DNA of 64,000 nt from Halarchaeum acidiphilum MH1-52-1 (lineage in GTDB: Archaea > Halobacteriota > Halobacteria > Halobacteriales > Halobacteriaceae). Positions 8,408 to 16,273 of the stretch are shown here, in pieces. Each line of letters starts with the position of its first letter. Position 1 is the stretch's first letter. Below the pieces are notes generated by a model. The model was not told the DNA's origin and searched no databases. It saw nothing but the letters and a program-made list of their open reading frames with translations. Both the position numbers and the translations under genes were made by a program. Where the stretch lies: contig NZ_BATA01000002.1 in the NCBI RefSeq assembly GCF_000474235.1, forward strand, positions 26,275-90,274, written 5' to 3'.

Positions 8408-9595
8408 TCAGTCCGCACCGACGGCATCCTCGGGCGCCGCGACCGCAGTTCGAAGCGTGTCACCGCTGGTGAGGAGTCCGACGACGGCGAGCGCGACCAC
8501 GGCCGCGCCGAGGAAGAACGGAGTCGCCGACCCGAACTGCCCGCCGAGGTAGCCGGAGAGCACGGGCGCGACCGCCGCGCCAGACCAGCGCAGGCAGTTG
8601 TACGAGGCCGAGGAGATCGAGCGCGAGAACGGCGACACCTCGATGGCGAGCGTCGTGAGCACGGCGTTCGAGATGCCACAGCAGAGCCCGGAGACGACGA
8701 CGAGCGCGATCCGCGCGGACGGACCGGCGACGCCCATCGCGGCGAGGATGACGACGAACGCGGTGAGCGTGCCGGCCATCGTCGTGACGGCGCCGTAGCG
8801 CGAGACGAGGCGGCTGGAGACGACGACCGACCCGAGCGCGAGGAACGCCCCCCAGCCGAAGAAGACGAGACCGAGACCGATCGCGCCGAGGTCGAGCGTC
8901 AGCGGCGTGTACGCGAGGACGACGAAGAAGGCGAACGTGTAGAGGAGACCGACGAGCGCGTTCCCGATCACCGCCGGGTGTCGGAGCGCCCCGAGGACGT
9001 CCCGAACGCTCTGCTCGCTCTCCGCGGTCTCGGGGGATTCGACGGTGAACACCGTGATGCAGAGACCGACGGCGGCGAGCGCGGCCGCGGCGAAGAAGGG
9101 GTAGCGCCACGAGAGCGAACCGAGGAAGCCCCCGATGAGCGGTCCCGAGGCGATGCCCATCCCGAGCGCGCCCTCGAAGAGCGTGATCGAGGAGGCGGTG
9201 TCGCCCCGCGAGAGACCGACGATGATCGCGAGCACCGTCGTCGTGAAGAGGGCGTTTCCGAGCCCCCAGCCGCCGCGCAGGAGCGCGAGCGCGTCGATCG
9301 ACGGCGCGAGCCCGCAGAGACCGGCGAAGACGACGACGAACGCGACGCCGAGCGTCATCGTCCGCTTATCGCCCAGCCGCGTGGCGATCGGCCCGGAGAC
9401 GAGCATCGCGAGCGCCATGACGAGGATGTAGCTCGTGAACAGCAGTTCGACCATCGTGTGCGAGGCACCCATCGCTTCGGCGATCGTCGGGAGGACGGGA
9501 TCGACCACGCCGATCCCGAGGAACACCACGTAGGTCGCGAACGCCGCCGCCAACACGCCGGGGCGGAAACGCCGCAGTGTCGAGAGAGGAGACAT
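8408..9595 (-). CDS. MFS transporter, drug-efflux type
   Basis: Major facilitator superfamily permease of 395 residues with about 12 hydrophobic helices, no signal peptide and a short acidic C-terminus. The N-terminal helix (FATYVVFLGIGVVDPVLPTI) and the loop ATRLGDKRTMTLGV correspond to the conserved helix 2-3 loop (G-x-x-x-D-R/K-x-G/R-R/K) of drug:H+ antiporters. It looks like the haloarchaeal relatives of Bcr/CflA or EmrD exporters. The start at 9595 (MSPLSTLRRFRPG) is the first Met before helix 1; longer upstream reading is not hydrophobic and unlike the family. It converges with the acyl-CoA enzyme gene. The substrate cannot be told from sequence. Confidence 0.82.
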   Translation of the reverse strand: MSPLSTLRRFRPGVLAAAFATYVVFLGIGVVDPVLPTIAEAMGASHTMVELLFTSYILVMALAMLVSGPIATRLGDKRTMTLGVAFVVVFAGLCGLAPSIDALALLRGGWGLGNALFTTTVLAIIVGLSRGDTASSITLFEGALGMGIASGPLIGGFLGSLSWRYPFFAAAALAAVGLCITVFTVESPETAESEQSVRDVLGALRHPAVIGNALVGLLYTFAFFVVLAYTPLTLDLGAIGLGLVFFGWGAFLALGSVVVSSRLVSRYGAVTTMAGTLTAFVVILAAMGVAGPSARIALVVVSGLCCGISNAVLTTLAIEVSPFSRSISSASYNCLRWSGAAVAPVLSGYLGGQFGSATPFFLGAAVVALAVVGLLTSGDTLRTAVAAPEDAVGAD

Positions 9596-9844
9596 TACAT
9601 CGAACGGACGTTCGCGAGGGCTAAAGGCCATCTGGAATCGCTCGGCGTTGCCGAGAACGGGACGGTACCGGACACCACGGGACGCACTATCGCACTCGCG
9701 GCCGTGGGCGCAAATCCGCCCGCGCGACGGACAGCAACTCCAAGCAGTCACCCGTTCGACGTATCGTTTCGCCCTGCTGTGAGACCTCGAAACGAACCTC
9801 CCGGAGGCGGGTCGACGATTCGTCAGGCAGTACGGGCGCGAAGG

Positions 9845-9988
9845 GGTCAGAAACAAACGAATACGGACGCGCATCTCTTGGAGAATGCCGTTCTCCTCTG
9901 CGCTCCGTGCCATCGGAGGACCGAACGCGGCGAGATACCATGGTATGCGCCACCAGATGAACACCCGGATGGAATTGGTGAGATTTAA
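9845..9988 (+). pseudogene. HNH endonuclease C-terminal remnant
   Basis: A short reading frame segment ending TAA at 9988 encodes AHLLENAVLLCAPCHRRTER, which reads like the second half of an HNH nuclease motif (H-x-x-x-N-x-V-x-L-C-x-x-C-H). The first half (C-x-x-C...DHH) is not found upstream in any frame, where the DNA up to the MFS gene start at 9595 carries no convincing gene. It lies 50 bp upstream of tRNA-Glu, a common insertion neighbourhood. Likely the tail of a lost mobile-element gene; could also be a chance match. Confidence 0.38.
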
Positions 9989-10037
9989 GTTTCACCCGCG
10001 ATTCGGTAGAAGTGAGTCGGGCGCGTCCCGACGGTAC

Positions 10038-10164
10038 GCTCGGTTGGTGTAGTCCGGCCAATCATGTTGGCCTTTCGGGAAAACTTCAGACAGTTTCAAG
10101 CTGAAATAAACTGGCTGGTTTTCGAAGACAGCCGACGACCAGGGTTCAAATCCCTGACCGAGCA
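10038..10164 (+). tRNA. tRNA-Glu (anticodon UUC) with a 52-nt intron
   Basis: The acceptor strands GCTCGGT (10038-10044) and ACCGAGC (10157-10163) pair perfectly, with discriminator A at 10164. The T arm is CAGGG-TTCAAAT-CCCTG. The anticodon stem TTGGC pairs with GCCGA only if bases 10078-10129 are removed; the spliced loop is CTTTCGA with anticodon TTC at 34-36. The intron therefore sits between positions 37 and 38, the canonical archaeal site. Its ends can pair as TTTC/GAAG and AAAAC/GTTTT, consistent with a bulge-helix-bulge substrate for the tRNA splicing endonuclease. CCA is not encoded. The locus is followed by duplicated tRNA 3' sequence. Confidence 0.93.
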
Positions 10165-10316
10165 TCATTCTGCGGAGCAGCGCGATGCCGATGAGCGACG
10201 GGAAGGGTTTGAATCAGTGAGTGAAGCGAAGCGGAACGACCGTGGTTCAAATTTGAATCAGTGAGTGAAGCGAAGCGGAACGACCGTGGTTCAAATCCCA
10301 AATCCCTGACCGAGCA
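10165..10316 (+). repeat. Insert between tRNA-Glu and a second copy of its 3' end, with a 44-bp tandem repeat
   Basis: The last 17 bases of tRNA-Glu (AAATCCCTGACCGAGCA, 10148-10164) recur exactly at 10300-10316. Between them lies a 44-bp unit repeated twice in tandem (10208-10251 and 10252-10295) that begins TTTGAATCAGTGAG and ends GACCGTGGTTCAAA, so its ends are inverted relative to each other and mimic the T arm. The downstream copy is followed by CTCCCTTCCTTCG. This looks like a small element inserted at the tRNA 3' end with an attachment-site duplication. No gene is visible inside. Confidence 0.7.
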
Positions 10317-10398
10317 CTCCCTTCCTTCGTGACGCTACGTGACGAGCGACGGCGTCGGTCCCGAGCCTTTTCGTCGCTTACGCGCGTCTCTCGGATCG

Positions 10399-10766
10399 AT
10401 GCCCTCCAGACGCTCCGTCCGCCGGCTCGTCAGCCTCTGGTTCGCGTGCTCGATCCTCCTCGCGGGGATCGTGATGCGGGTCGCGGCGCCGGTCGTCGGC
10501 GTGATGAACGCGCCGGTCGTGACGCCGCGGTGGCGGCGGCGGTCGCGCTCGTCGCGCACGTCAGCGAACCACGGTTGCGGAGCGGACCGGTGTGGTCGCT
10601 CGCGCTCCTGACGTTCGTCGGGTTCGTGCTCGCGCAGGCGCTCGCGGGGGCGGCCGGTCTGCCGGCGGAGTCGCCCGGAGTCTCGGCGTGCTGCTGGATC
10701 GTCGCGCTCGCGGGCGCGATCGCGGTGCTGGCGGCGCGGGGGACGGCGTGGCTGGACGAGCCGTGA
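10399..10766 (+). pseudogene. Small membrane protein interrupted by a one-base frameshift
   Basis: The first frame gives MPSRRSVRRLVSLWFACSILLAGIVMRVAAPVVGVMNAP with one to two hydrophobic helices. Around 10521-10530 the hydrophobic reading moves to the next frame (VALVAHVSEPRLRSGPVW, then three further hydrophobic stretches to TAWLDEP). Restoring one base gives a 122-residue protein with about four transmembrane helices. I do not recognise the family. Continuity of hydrophobicity across the shift, with no stops in the second frame, supports one original gene. It is followed 39 bp later by the gene at 10806. Confidence 0.6.
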
Positions 10767-10805
10767 TTCGACAGGGCTACCCGGTGTCGTCGCGCAGTCC
10801 CGCGC

Positions 10806-11189
10806 ATGGCGTTCGAGGACCTCCCTGACGACTGGGCGGTGTGGAACGACGACGGCGGGCGGGCCGTGGTGGTCTTTCGCCCGGACGTCTTCGAGGGCGA
10901 GGCGTACGACGCGGCGCGCCTCCCCACGATCTACGTCTCGACGCGCGCGCCGGACGTGCCGATGCGCCGCGGGGGCGAGCCGAGCGACGGCTGGCACGTC
11001 GCGTGCACGCTCGAACCGGAAGTGCACGTCCGCGCGCTGGAGTCGAGTCACGAGACGCGCGCGGCGGCCGCCGAAGCCGCCGTCGAGGCCGCCCGGCGAT
11101 TTTCGCGGGGTGACGTCGGCTTCGACGGCGTGTACGCGACGCAGCCCCCCGAGTCGTATCTCAGTCGCCTCGACGAGCTAACGGGCTGA
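10806..11189 (+). CDS. Conserved haloarchaeal protein, possibly DUF5820
   Basis: A 127-residue soluble protein starting MAFEDLPDDWAVWNDDG, followed by AVVVFRPDVFEG and LPTIYVSTR. This N-terminal pattern is one I associate with a small haloarchaeal family of unknown function (DUF5820, from memory, not searched). The C-terminal third is alanine- and acid-rich (ETRAAAAEAAVEAARRFS), probably helical. No catalytic motif or metal site is visible. Its 3' end overlaps the convergent P-loop kinase gene by 29 bp. Function unknown. Confidence 0.7.
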   Translation: MAFEDLPDDWAVWNDDGGRAVVVFRPDVFEGEAYDAARLPTIYVSTRAPDVPMRRGGEPSDGWHVACTLEPEVHVRALESSHETRAAAAEAAVEAARRFSRGDVGFDGVYATQPPESYLSRLDELTG

Positions 11190-11646
11190 CGGCGCGTCCG
11201 GGGCGGAGGTCGTACCACTCGCGGACGCGCGCGTCGAGGAGGTCGAGTGCGGTCTCGACGGGGAGGATCTCGGTGTCGAGCGTGAAATCGGCGTCCGGCG
11301 GCGCTTCTTCGAGAGCGCTGTACACCGCCTCGACGCCCGCGCGGCCGATACCGTCGCGCGCCCGGTCGCGCCGCAGACAGGTGTCGCGGTCGGCGGTGAC
11401 GTGGACGAGGCGGGTGTCGGCGAGCTCGCGGAAGCGCTCGCGCCACGCGCGCCGGTGGAAGGTGGCGTCGACGATGCAGTCCCGCGGCGCGCGGGCGCGC
11501 TCGTGGAGGCGTTCGTAGGTGCGTCGCGCGTAGTCGTCGGAGCGGTAGACGGCGCAGCCGACGGACCGCCGTGCGAGGCGCCACTGGAGGCGCGTCGCGA
11601 GCGTGCTCTTGCCGGCACCGGGCGGGCCGCAGAGCAGGAGACGCAC
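11161..11646 (-). CDS. P-loop nucleotide kinase-like protein
   Basis: A 161-residue P-loop protein. Residues 5-13 (CGPPGAGKS) form a Walker A loop, and CIVDATFHRRAWRERF and VTADRDTCLRRDRAR resemble the segments of small kinases related to adenylylsulfate kinase or the AAA_33/Zeta-toxin group. In these, the Asp after the second strand and a lid of arginines position ATP. The phosphate acceptor cannot be named. The start (MRLLLCGPPG) places the P-loop immediately at the N-terminus as usual. It is arranged head-to-head with the UPF0179 gene (101-bp gap) and tail-to-tail with the gene at 10806. Confidence 0.7.
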   Translation of the reverse strand: MRLLLCGPPGAGKSTLATRLQWRLARRSVGCAVYRSDDYARRTYERLHERARAPRDCIVDATFHRRAWRERFRELADTRLVHVTADRDTCLRRDRARDGIGRAGVEAVYSALEEAPPDADFTLDTEILPVETALDLLDARVREWYDLRPGRAVSPLARRGD

Positions 11647-11747
11647 GCGTCGCGCTTCGCGCGGCGGCTCGAAAAACCGTGGGGCCGCGCGGGACGGAAC
11701 GCGAGCGCGACGGGAGGCTTAACCGCTCCCGGGACCTCGGGACGCCC

Positions 11748-12194
11748 ATGATCACGCTCCTCGGGACGGCGCTCGCGTCCGAGGGCACCGAGTTCGTCTA
11801 TCGGGGCGAATCGGACGCCTGCGAGGGCTGCCCGTACCGAAAGCAGTGTCTCACGCTGGAGGAGGGCGTCCGCTACACGGTGACGGACGTCCGCGACGGC
11901 GGCCAGACGCTCGACTGCGCGGTCCACGACGACGGCGTCCGCGCCGTCGAGGTCGAGCCGGCGTCGATCACGGCCGCGGTGCCGTCGAAGGGCGCGTACG
12001 CGGGCAGCAAGGGGAAGCTCGCGGGCCCGTGCCCGCACGTCGACTGCCCCGGCCACGAGTACTGCGTGCCGAAGGGCGCCGAGATGGACGCGGAGTACAA
12101 GATCGACGAGATCGTCGGCGATCCGCCGCAGGACTACTGCGCGCTCGACCGGGAGTTGACGCTCGTGGAGTTCGCGCCCTCCGAGGGGGACTGA
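11748..12194 (+). CDS. UPF0179 family protein
   Basis: A 148-residue protein of the archaeal UPF0179 family. Characteristic cysteines are seen in ACEGCPYRKQC near residue 30 and again in CPHVDCPGHEYC near residue 100, suggesting a metal or Fe-S site. I chose ATG 11748 (MITLLGTALASEGTEF), since the longer upstream reading is arginine-rich and antisense to the kinase gene. Molecular function is unknown. Its last 61 bp overlap the 3' end of the convergent M14 gene, an unusually long overlap. Confidence 0.85.
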   Translation: MITLLGTALASEGTEFVYRGESDACEGCPYRKQCLTLEEGVRYTVTDVRDGGQTLDCAVHDDGVRAVEVEPASITAAVPSKGAYAGSKGKLAGPCPHVDCPGHEYCVPKGAEMDAEYKIDEIVGDPPQDYCALDRELTLVEFAPSEGD

Positions 12195-12979
12195 CCGATG
12201 TTCGGGGCGGGCTCGCCCTCGTAGCCGAACTGCTCTTCGTACCCGTACGACGAGAGGAGGACGGGCCAGAACGTCTCGTCGGCGACGAGCGGTTCGCCGT
12301 CCGCGGCCGCGAACGTCTCGCCCGCCTCGACTTCTTGGAAGTTCTCGACGAAGACCTCGTACTCGTCGGCTTCGGGTTTCGGAATGGGATCGCCCATTCG
12401 GAACGTCGGGAGTTCGTGCGGCACGGTGTCTCCCGGGAGGACGCCCGTTGCGGTGAGGAGTTCGCGTGCGAGCGTGTAGGCGTTCTCCGCGGCGGTCTCG
12501 GATCCCTGCAAGCCCGCCTCGACCTCGATGATGTCCGCGTTCGCGGCGAACAGCCGACCACCGCCGAACTCCTCGACGTCGACGAGGGCGGCGACGGAGA
12601 GTTGCGGGACGATCTCGCGGACGTGTTCTTGGCGACCGTCGGAGACGGCGAACGGGTCGGCGTGGCTCTGCGTCGAGTGGATCGAGAGCGCGGTCGTCCC
12701 CTCGATCTCGTCGGCGAGTGCTTCCGCGAGGCGTCGCTCGTGGGCGTCTTCGGGAACGTCGTCGTCGAACGAGCGATTGAGGTCGGCGTCGACGTAGCGG
12801 ACGCCGCGTTCGAGCGCGCGCTCGTTCGCGACGACGAGCTTCACGGGCCGTTCGAGGTCCGGAGCGTCGGATTCGAGACGCTCGATGGCGCGGACGCCGC
12901 AGGGTTCGTCGCCGTGGATGCCGCCGACGATGGACACCTCCGGCATGCCCTCGCCCAGTTGGACTACGCGCATTCGCAT
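12134..12979 (-). CDS. M14-family succinylglutamate desuccinylase/aspartoacylase-like enzyme (second copy)
   Basis: A 281-residue zinc-dependent desuccinylase/aspartoacylase-like enzyme. Zinc ligands H-x-x-E occur in GGIHGDEPCG and His in LSIHSTQSH; IIEVEAGLQ supplies the likely catalytic Glu. It is shorter than the homologue at 3032-4051 and differs through most of its length, so the two are distant paralogues. The last about 25 residues (NIGQSPSEGANSTSV) are low-complexity and encoded in the overlap with UPF0179, suggesting that an original stop codon was lost and the gene reads through into its neighbour. The start could be 12979 (MRMRVVQLGEG) or the next Met. Confidence 0.78.
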   Translation of the reverse strand: MRMRVVQLGEGMPEVSIVGGIHGDEPCGVRAIERLESDAPDLERPVKLVVANERALERGVRYVDADLNRSFDDDVPEDAHERRLAEALADEIEGTTALSIHSTQSHADPFAVSDGRQEHVREIVPQLSVAALVDVEEFGGGRLFAANADIIEVEAGLQGSETAAENAYTLARELLTATGVLPGDTVPHELPTFRMGDPIPKPEADEYEVFVENFQEVEAGETFAAADGEPLVADETFWPVLLSSYGYEEQFGYEGEPAPNIGQSPSEGANSTSVNSRSSAQ

Positions 12980-13058
12980 CGTGATACGGGACGCGCGCCC
13001 AAGTCGGCTTCGGCGTGTCCCTCCGACGCGGTTAGGTGGCGTGAGGCGATAGCCTTCC

Positions 13059-13562
13059 GTGAGAACCGTGAACGATCACACGCGCGACGACACGGTCGCG
13101 CCACCCATCGGCGACTCGCCCGCCGGGTGGGCGCGCGAGCGCCGCGCGTCGAACGGCTGGGAGCACGGGACGCTGCGCCGCGCGGTCGTCCACGGCGTCC
13201 GCCTCCACAACGCGGGCGCGTACCACGCCGCCCACGATTGCTTCGAGGCGGAGTGGTACAACTACGGGCGCGGCACCACGGAGAGCGCCTTTCTGCACGG
13301 GATGGTGCAGGTCGCCGCGGGCGCGTACAAGCACGCCGACTTCGAGGACGACGCCGGCATGCGCTCGCTCTTCGGGACGGCGCGCCAGTACCTCGCGGGC
13401 GTGCCCGTCGACTACTACGGCGTGGACGTCCGCGACGTCCGCGAGACAATTGGTGCGGCGCTCGACGACCCCACCGAGATCGAGGAGTGGGGTGTGACGC
13501 TCGACGGCGAGCGGCCCGTCGCGAGCGAGCGCGACTACGCGTACGCCGAACGCGTCGAGTGA
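13059..13562 (+). CDS. DUF309 family protein
   Basis: A 167-residue protein containing the helical DUF309 core: [20 protein letters not shown] followed by [20 protein letters not shown] and AAGAYKH. The alternating His/Glu residues in this helix pair are typical of the family, whose function is unknown although a hydrolase-like metal site has been suggested for such arrangements. I propose GTG at 13059 as the start; a second GTG three codons on is equally possible. It ends 50 bp before tRNA-Leu(CAA). Confidence 0.75.
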   Translation: MRTVNDHTRDDTVAPPIGDSPAGWARERRASNGWEHGTLRRAVVHGVRLHNAGAYHAAHDCFEAEWYNYGRGTTESAFLHGMVQVAAGAYKHADFEDDAGMRSLFGTARQYLAGVPVDYYGVDVRDVRETIGAALDDPTEIEEWGVTLDGERPVASERDYAYAERVE

Positions 13563-13612
13563 GCGCGAAACAGCGCGGTTAAGGCCCTCCAACCCCCACC
13601 CACGAAGTGCGC

Positions 13613-13697
13613 GCGAGGGTAGCCAAGCTCGGCCAACGGCGACGGACTCAAGATCCGTTCCTGTAGAGGTTCGAGGGTTCGAATCCCTTCCCTCGCA
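13613..13697 (+). tRNA. tRNA-Leu (anticodon CAA)
   Basis: Class II tRNA of 85 nt. The acceptor GCGAGGG (13613-13619) pairs with CCCTCGC (13690-13696), discriminator A 13697. The anticodon stem ACGGA/TCCGT closes loop CTCAAGA, giving CAA. A long variable arm (TCCTGTAGAGG) precedes the T arm GAGGG-TTCGAAT-CCCTT. No intron and no encoded CCA. The 3' end is repeated twice downstream. Confidence 0.95.
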
Positions 13698-13859
13698 CGT
13701 TCAGGGCGTCGCCCTGTGACGGTGCGTGGAAGGTTCGAGCCAGTGAGGAGGTTTCCTCCGACCGTGGTTCGAATCCCTTCCCTCGCACGTCACGGTGTGG
13801 CGACGCACCTATCGTGCGGAAGTCCGCAGGACGGACTTCCCTCGCACAACCTTCCTATC
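13698..13859 (+). repeat. Two tRNA-3'-end duplication modules after tRNA-Leu(CAA)
   Basis: The 25-bp tRNA tail plus two following bases (13676-13700, beginning GGTTCGAATCCC) recurs exactly at 13766-13790. A further 8-base acceptor copy CCCTCGCA occurs at 13839-13846, immediately after a hairpin (GAAGTCCG/CGGACTTC). It is followed by CAACCTTCCTATC (13847-13859), which is also present after tRNA-Leu(GAG). Module 1 shares CAGTGAG and CGACCGTGGTTC with the repeats after tRNA-Glu. This fits successive insertion of small elements at the tRNA end, with the original trailer now displaced downstream. No gene is seen. Confidence 0.7.
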
Positions 13860-13931
13860 GCGACCGCCCGTGTAGCGACGGCTCTGCGCGTCGACCCGAA
13901 TCCCTTTGCCGACCGCGCGGGTTGCCCCCGT

Positions 13932-14717
13932 ATGGACGATCAGACGGCCGTCGCGGAGGCGGCGGCGACGGCTGGCGCGGAGGTCGCGATCGGTGGGTTC
14001 CGAACGGAGATGGACGTCGAGACGAAGGCCGGGAAGACGGATGTGGTGACCGCGTTCGATCGGAACGCCCAGCGCGCGGTCATCGACGTGATTCGGGAGT
14101 CGGACGCGGCGGTCGCGGTCGTCGGCGAGGAGGAGGACGAACTGAAGGAGATCCCGGAGTCGGGACCGTGCTGGGTGGTCGATCCGATCGACGGGACGAG
14201 CAACTTCGTTTCCGGGGTGCCGATCTGGGCGACGAGTGTCGCGGCGGCCGTGGACGGCGAGGCGGTCGCGGCGGCGAACGTCCTGCCGGCGCTCGACGAC
14301 GTGTACGTGACGGACGGCGAGGAGACGACGCTGAACGGCGAGCCGGTGTCGGTGAGCGCGGCGAGCGATCCGGAGACGTTCACGGTCGCGCCGACGCTCC
14401 GGTGGTCGCGCGACTCCGCGCCCGCGCTCGGTGCGCTCTGCCGCGATCTCATCGCGGACTACGGCGATATCCGGCGCTTCGGGAGCGCGCAGGCCACGCT
14501 CGCGATGGTCGCTTCGGGGCAGATCGAGGCCGCGGTCTCCGCGGTGCCGAGCCACCCGTGGGACACCGTCGCGGGCGTCGCGATGGTCCGCGCGGCCGGC
14601 GGGACGGTGTCGGACGTCCACGGCGAGCGCTGGACGCCGGACGCCACCGGACTCATCGCCTCGAACGACACCGCGCACGACGCGCTCGTCGAGACGGCGC
14701 GGACGGCGCTGGAGTAG
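13932..14717 (+). CDS. Inositol monophosphatase family protein
   Basis: A 261-residue Mg-dependent sugar/inositol phosphatase, with fructose-1,6-bisphosphatase activity common in archaeal members. Metal-binding motifs are clear: GEEEDE near residue 65, WVVDPIDGTSNFVSG near residue 83 (the family signature) and HPWDTVAGVAMVRAAGG near the C-terminus. I chose ATG 13932 (MDDQTAVAEAAATAG), because the upstream extension reads through the tRNA repeat region. Substrate is not decided by sequence; inositol-1-phosphate, fructose-1,6-bisphosphate or PAP are possible. Confidence 0.88.
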   Translation: MDDQTAVAEAAATAGAEVAIGGFRTEMDVETKAGKTDVVTAFDRNAQRAVIDVIRESDAAVAVVGEEEDELKEIPESGPCWVVDPIDGTSNFVSGVPIWATSVAAAVDGEAVAAANVLPALDDVYVTDGEETTLNGEPVSVSAASDPETFTVAPTLRWSRDSAPALGALCRDLIADYGDIRRFGSAQATLAMVASGQIEAAVSAVPSHPWDTVAGVAMVRAAGGTVSDVHGERWTPDATGLIASNDTAHDALVETARTALE

Positions 14718-14749
14718 CCGGCCACGAGAGCTGGCGGGCGCCGATGTGT

Positions 14750-14876
14750 CGCGGTGCGTACGGTGCGGCGCTGTGCGTGGTACGGTGCGGCGCTGTGCGT
14801 ACGGTGCGGTGCGGCGCTGTGCGTACGGTACGGTGCTGTGCGTACGGTGCGGTGCGGCGCTGTGCGTACGGTGCGG
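14750..14876. repeat. G+C-rich tandem repeat, about 24-bp unit
   Basis: The gap between the phosphatase and DUF63 genes consists of imperfect copies of a unit containing GCGCTGTGCGTACGGTGCGG, varying by loss of GTGCG blocks. It is a minisatellite, not a CRISPR array: there are no unique spacers. No promoter or small gene is evident within it apart from the start of the next gene. Confidence 0.8.
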
Positions 14877-14920
14877 CTCGGATCGGAACCGGTAAGGGAC
14901 GCCTCGTGCGTGTACCTCGC

Positions 14921-16039
14921 ATGGGGTTCCCCGAATCGGATGCGGAGCGGGCGTGGACGGCGATATTGGGCGTCGCCGTCGTCGCCCTCGTCGGCGGGTC
15001 GCTCGCCTTCCCGGATCGCGTCTACGGCGGGTTCGTCTGGCACTACTTCTGGGGTCCGGTGTACGCGGACGCGCACAGCGCCGCGTGCGTCGTCTGGGAC
15101 GGCGGCGCACGGACGCTCCTCTACGAGAACGCGAAGTGCGCGGCGGCGTCGGGGATCGTCGCCGAGCCGGGGTACACCCTCGTCTCGGAGGCGGGATACG
15201 CGCTGACGCTGGTGTTCATGCTCACGGGCGTCGTCTTCCTCATCCGGCGACTCGACGTCGGTGAGGAGTACTCCCTCCTCTACGCGCTCTTCCCGTTCAT
15301 GCTGTTCGGCGGCGCGCTCCGCGTCGTCGAGGACGCGGATGACACGGTCCCGACGTCGCTCATCCACTACCCGCTGAACGCGCTCATCATCAGCCCGGTC
15401 ATCTACGTCACCGTCTTCGCGCTGACGCTGGTCGCGCTCCTCCTCGCGGTGTGGCTCGCGCGCACCGGGCGCACCGCGGGCTACGAGCGCCCGCTGTTCG
15501 CCTTCGGGACGGGCCTGCTCGCCCTCACGCTCGCGTACCTCTGCGCACTCGTCGTCACGGACCCGAACGTCTCCTTCCACCCGGTGTTCACGATCCTGAC
15601 GTACCTGATCGCGGGCGCGGTCACCGCCGCGGACTACTGGCTGCTCACGCGCCACGCGCCCGGCGTCCTCTCCGGGTCGGGGATCGCGGGCGTGCTCGTG
15701 ATCTTCGGCCACGCGATCGACGGCGCGTCGAACGTCCTCGGTCTCGATTTCGGGAAGGAACTCGGACTGCCGTACGACCTCACCCCGAAGCACCCCGTGA
15801 ACCGGTTCATCGTCCGGTTCACCGAGGGAGTCCTCCCGCACTCGGTGACGGACGCCATCGGCGCGGCGTGGCCGTTCCTCCTCGTGAAGATCGTCGCCGC
15901 GACGTTCGTCGTCTCGCTCTTCGACGCGAAGATGTACGAGGAGAACCCGCGCTACACGGTCCTCCTGCTCGTCGCGGTGCTCGCCGTCGGTCTCGGTCCC
16001 GGCACGCGCGATATGCTCCGGGCGACCTTTGGGGTGTAG
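14921..16039 (+). CDS. DUF63 family integral membrane protein
   Basis: A 372-residue polytopic membrane protein with about 9-10 hydrophobic helices, matching the archaeal DUF63 family. Recognisable features are FVWHYFWGPVYADA after helix 1, ALFPFMLFGGALRVVEDAD, and ASNVLGLDFGKELGLPYDLT. A conserved Arg-Val-Val-Glu-Asp motif follows the third helix, as in other members. Function is unknown. The start at 14921 (MGFPESDAERAW) is the first Met before helix 1. The protein ends cleanly before a tandem repeat. Confidence 0.85.
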   Translation: MGFPESDAERAWTAILGVAVVALVGGSLAFPDRVYGGFVWHYFWGPVYADAHSAACVVWDGGARTLLYENAKCAAASGIVAEPGYTLVSEAGYALTLVFMLTGVVFLIRRLDVGEEYSLLYALFPFMLFGGALRVVEDADDTVPTSLIHYPLNALIISPVIYVTVFALTLVALLLAVWLARTGRTAGYERPLFAFGTGLLALTLAYLCALVVTDPNVSFHPVFTILTYLIAGAVTAADYWLLTRHAPGVLSGSGIAGVLVIFGHAIDGASNVLGLDFGKELGLPYDLTPKHPVNRFIVRFTEGVLPHSVTDAIGAAWPFLLVKIVAATFVVSLFDAKMYEENPRYTVLLLVAVLAVGLGPGTRDMLRATFGV

Positions 16040-16072
16040 GCGGGACCGAGCGAAGCGAGGGCCCGCCGAACA

Positions 16073-16155
16073 AACGAGCGAACGGGGAGAGCGACACGCG
16101 AGAACGAGCGAACGGGGAGAGCGACACGCGAGAACGAGCGAACGGGGAGAGCGCG
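16073..16155. repeat. 30-bp tandem repeat, nearly three copies
   Basis: A 30-bp unit beginning AACGAGCGAACGGGGAGAGC is repeated at exact 30-bp spacing (GAACGGGGAGAG recurs at 16081, 16111 and 16141). It lies in the convergent gap between DUF63 and ycaO. The copies are contiguous with no spacers, so it is not CRISPR. The remainder of the gap (to 16273) has a short inverted repeat, GGTCCCGCTGGGACC, that could act as a terminator stem. Confidence 0.8.
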
Positions 16156-16273
16156 GTCCCGCTGGGACCGGGACCCGAACGGCGACGCCGTGAGGAACGA
16201 CCCGTGAGCAAGCGGGACCGAACGGCGTGCGGACACCAGACGGGCGGGGAGATCCCCGATTGACCGTGTTCCC

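Noticed and set aside
9600..10037. Full HNH endonuclease gene before tRNA-Glu
   Set aside because: Only the C-terminal motif is readable; no start or N-terminal half in any frame.
16073..16155. Possible CRISPR array
   Set aside because: Repeats are contiguous at a 30-bp period with no spacers and no cas genes nearby.
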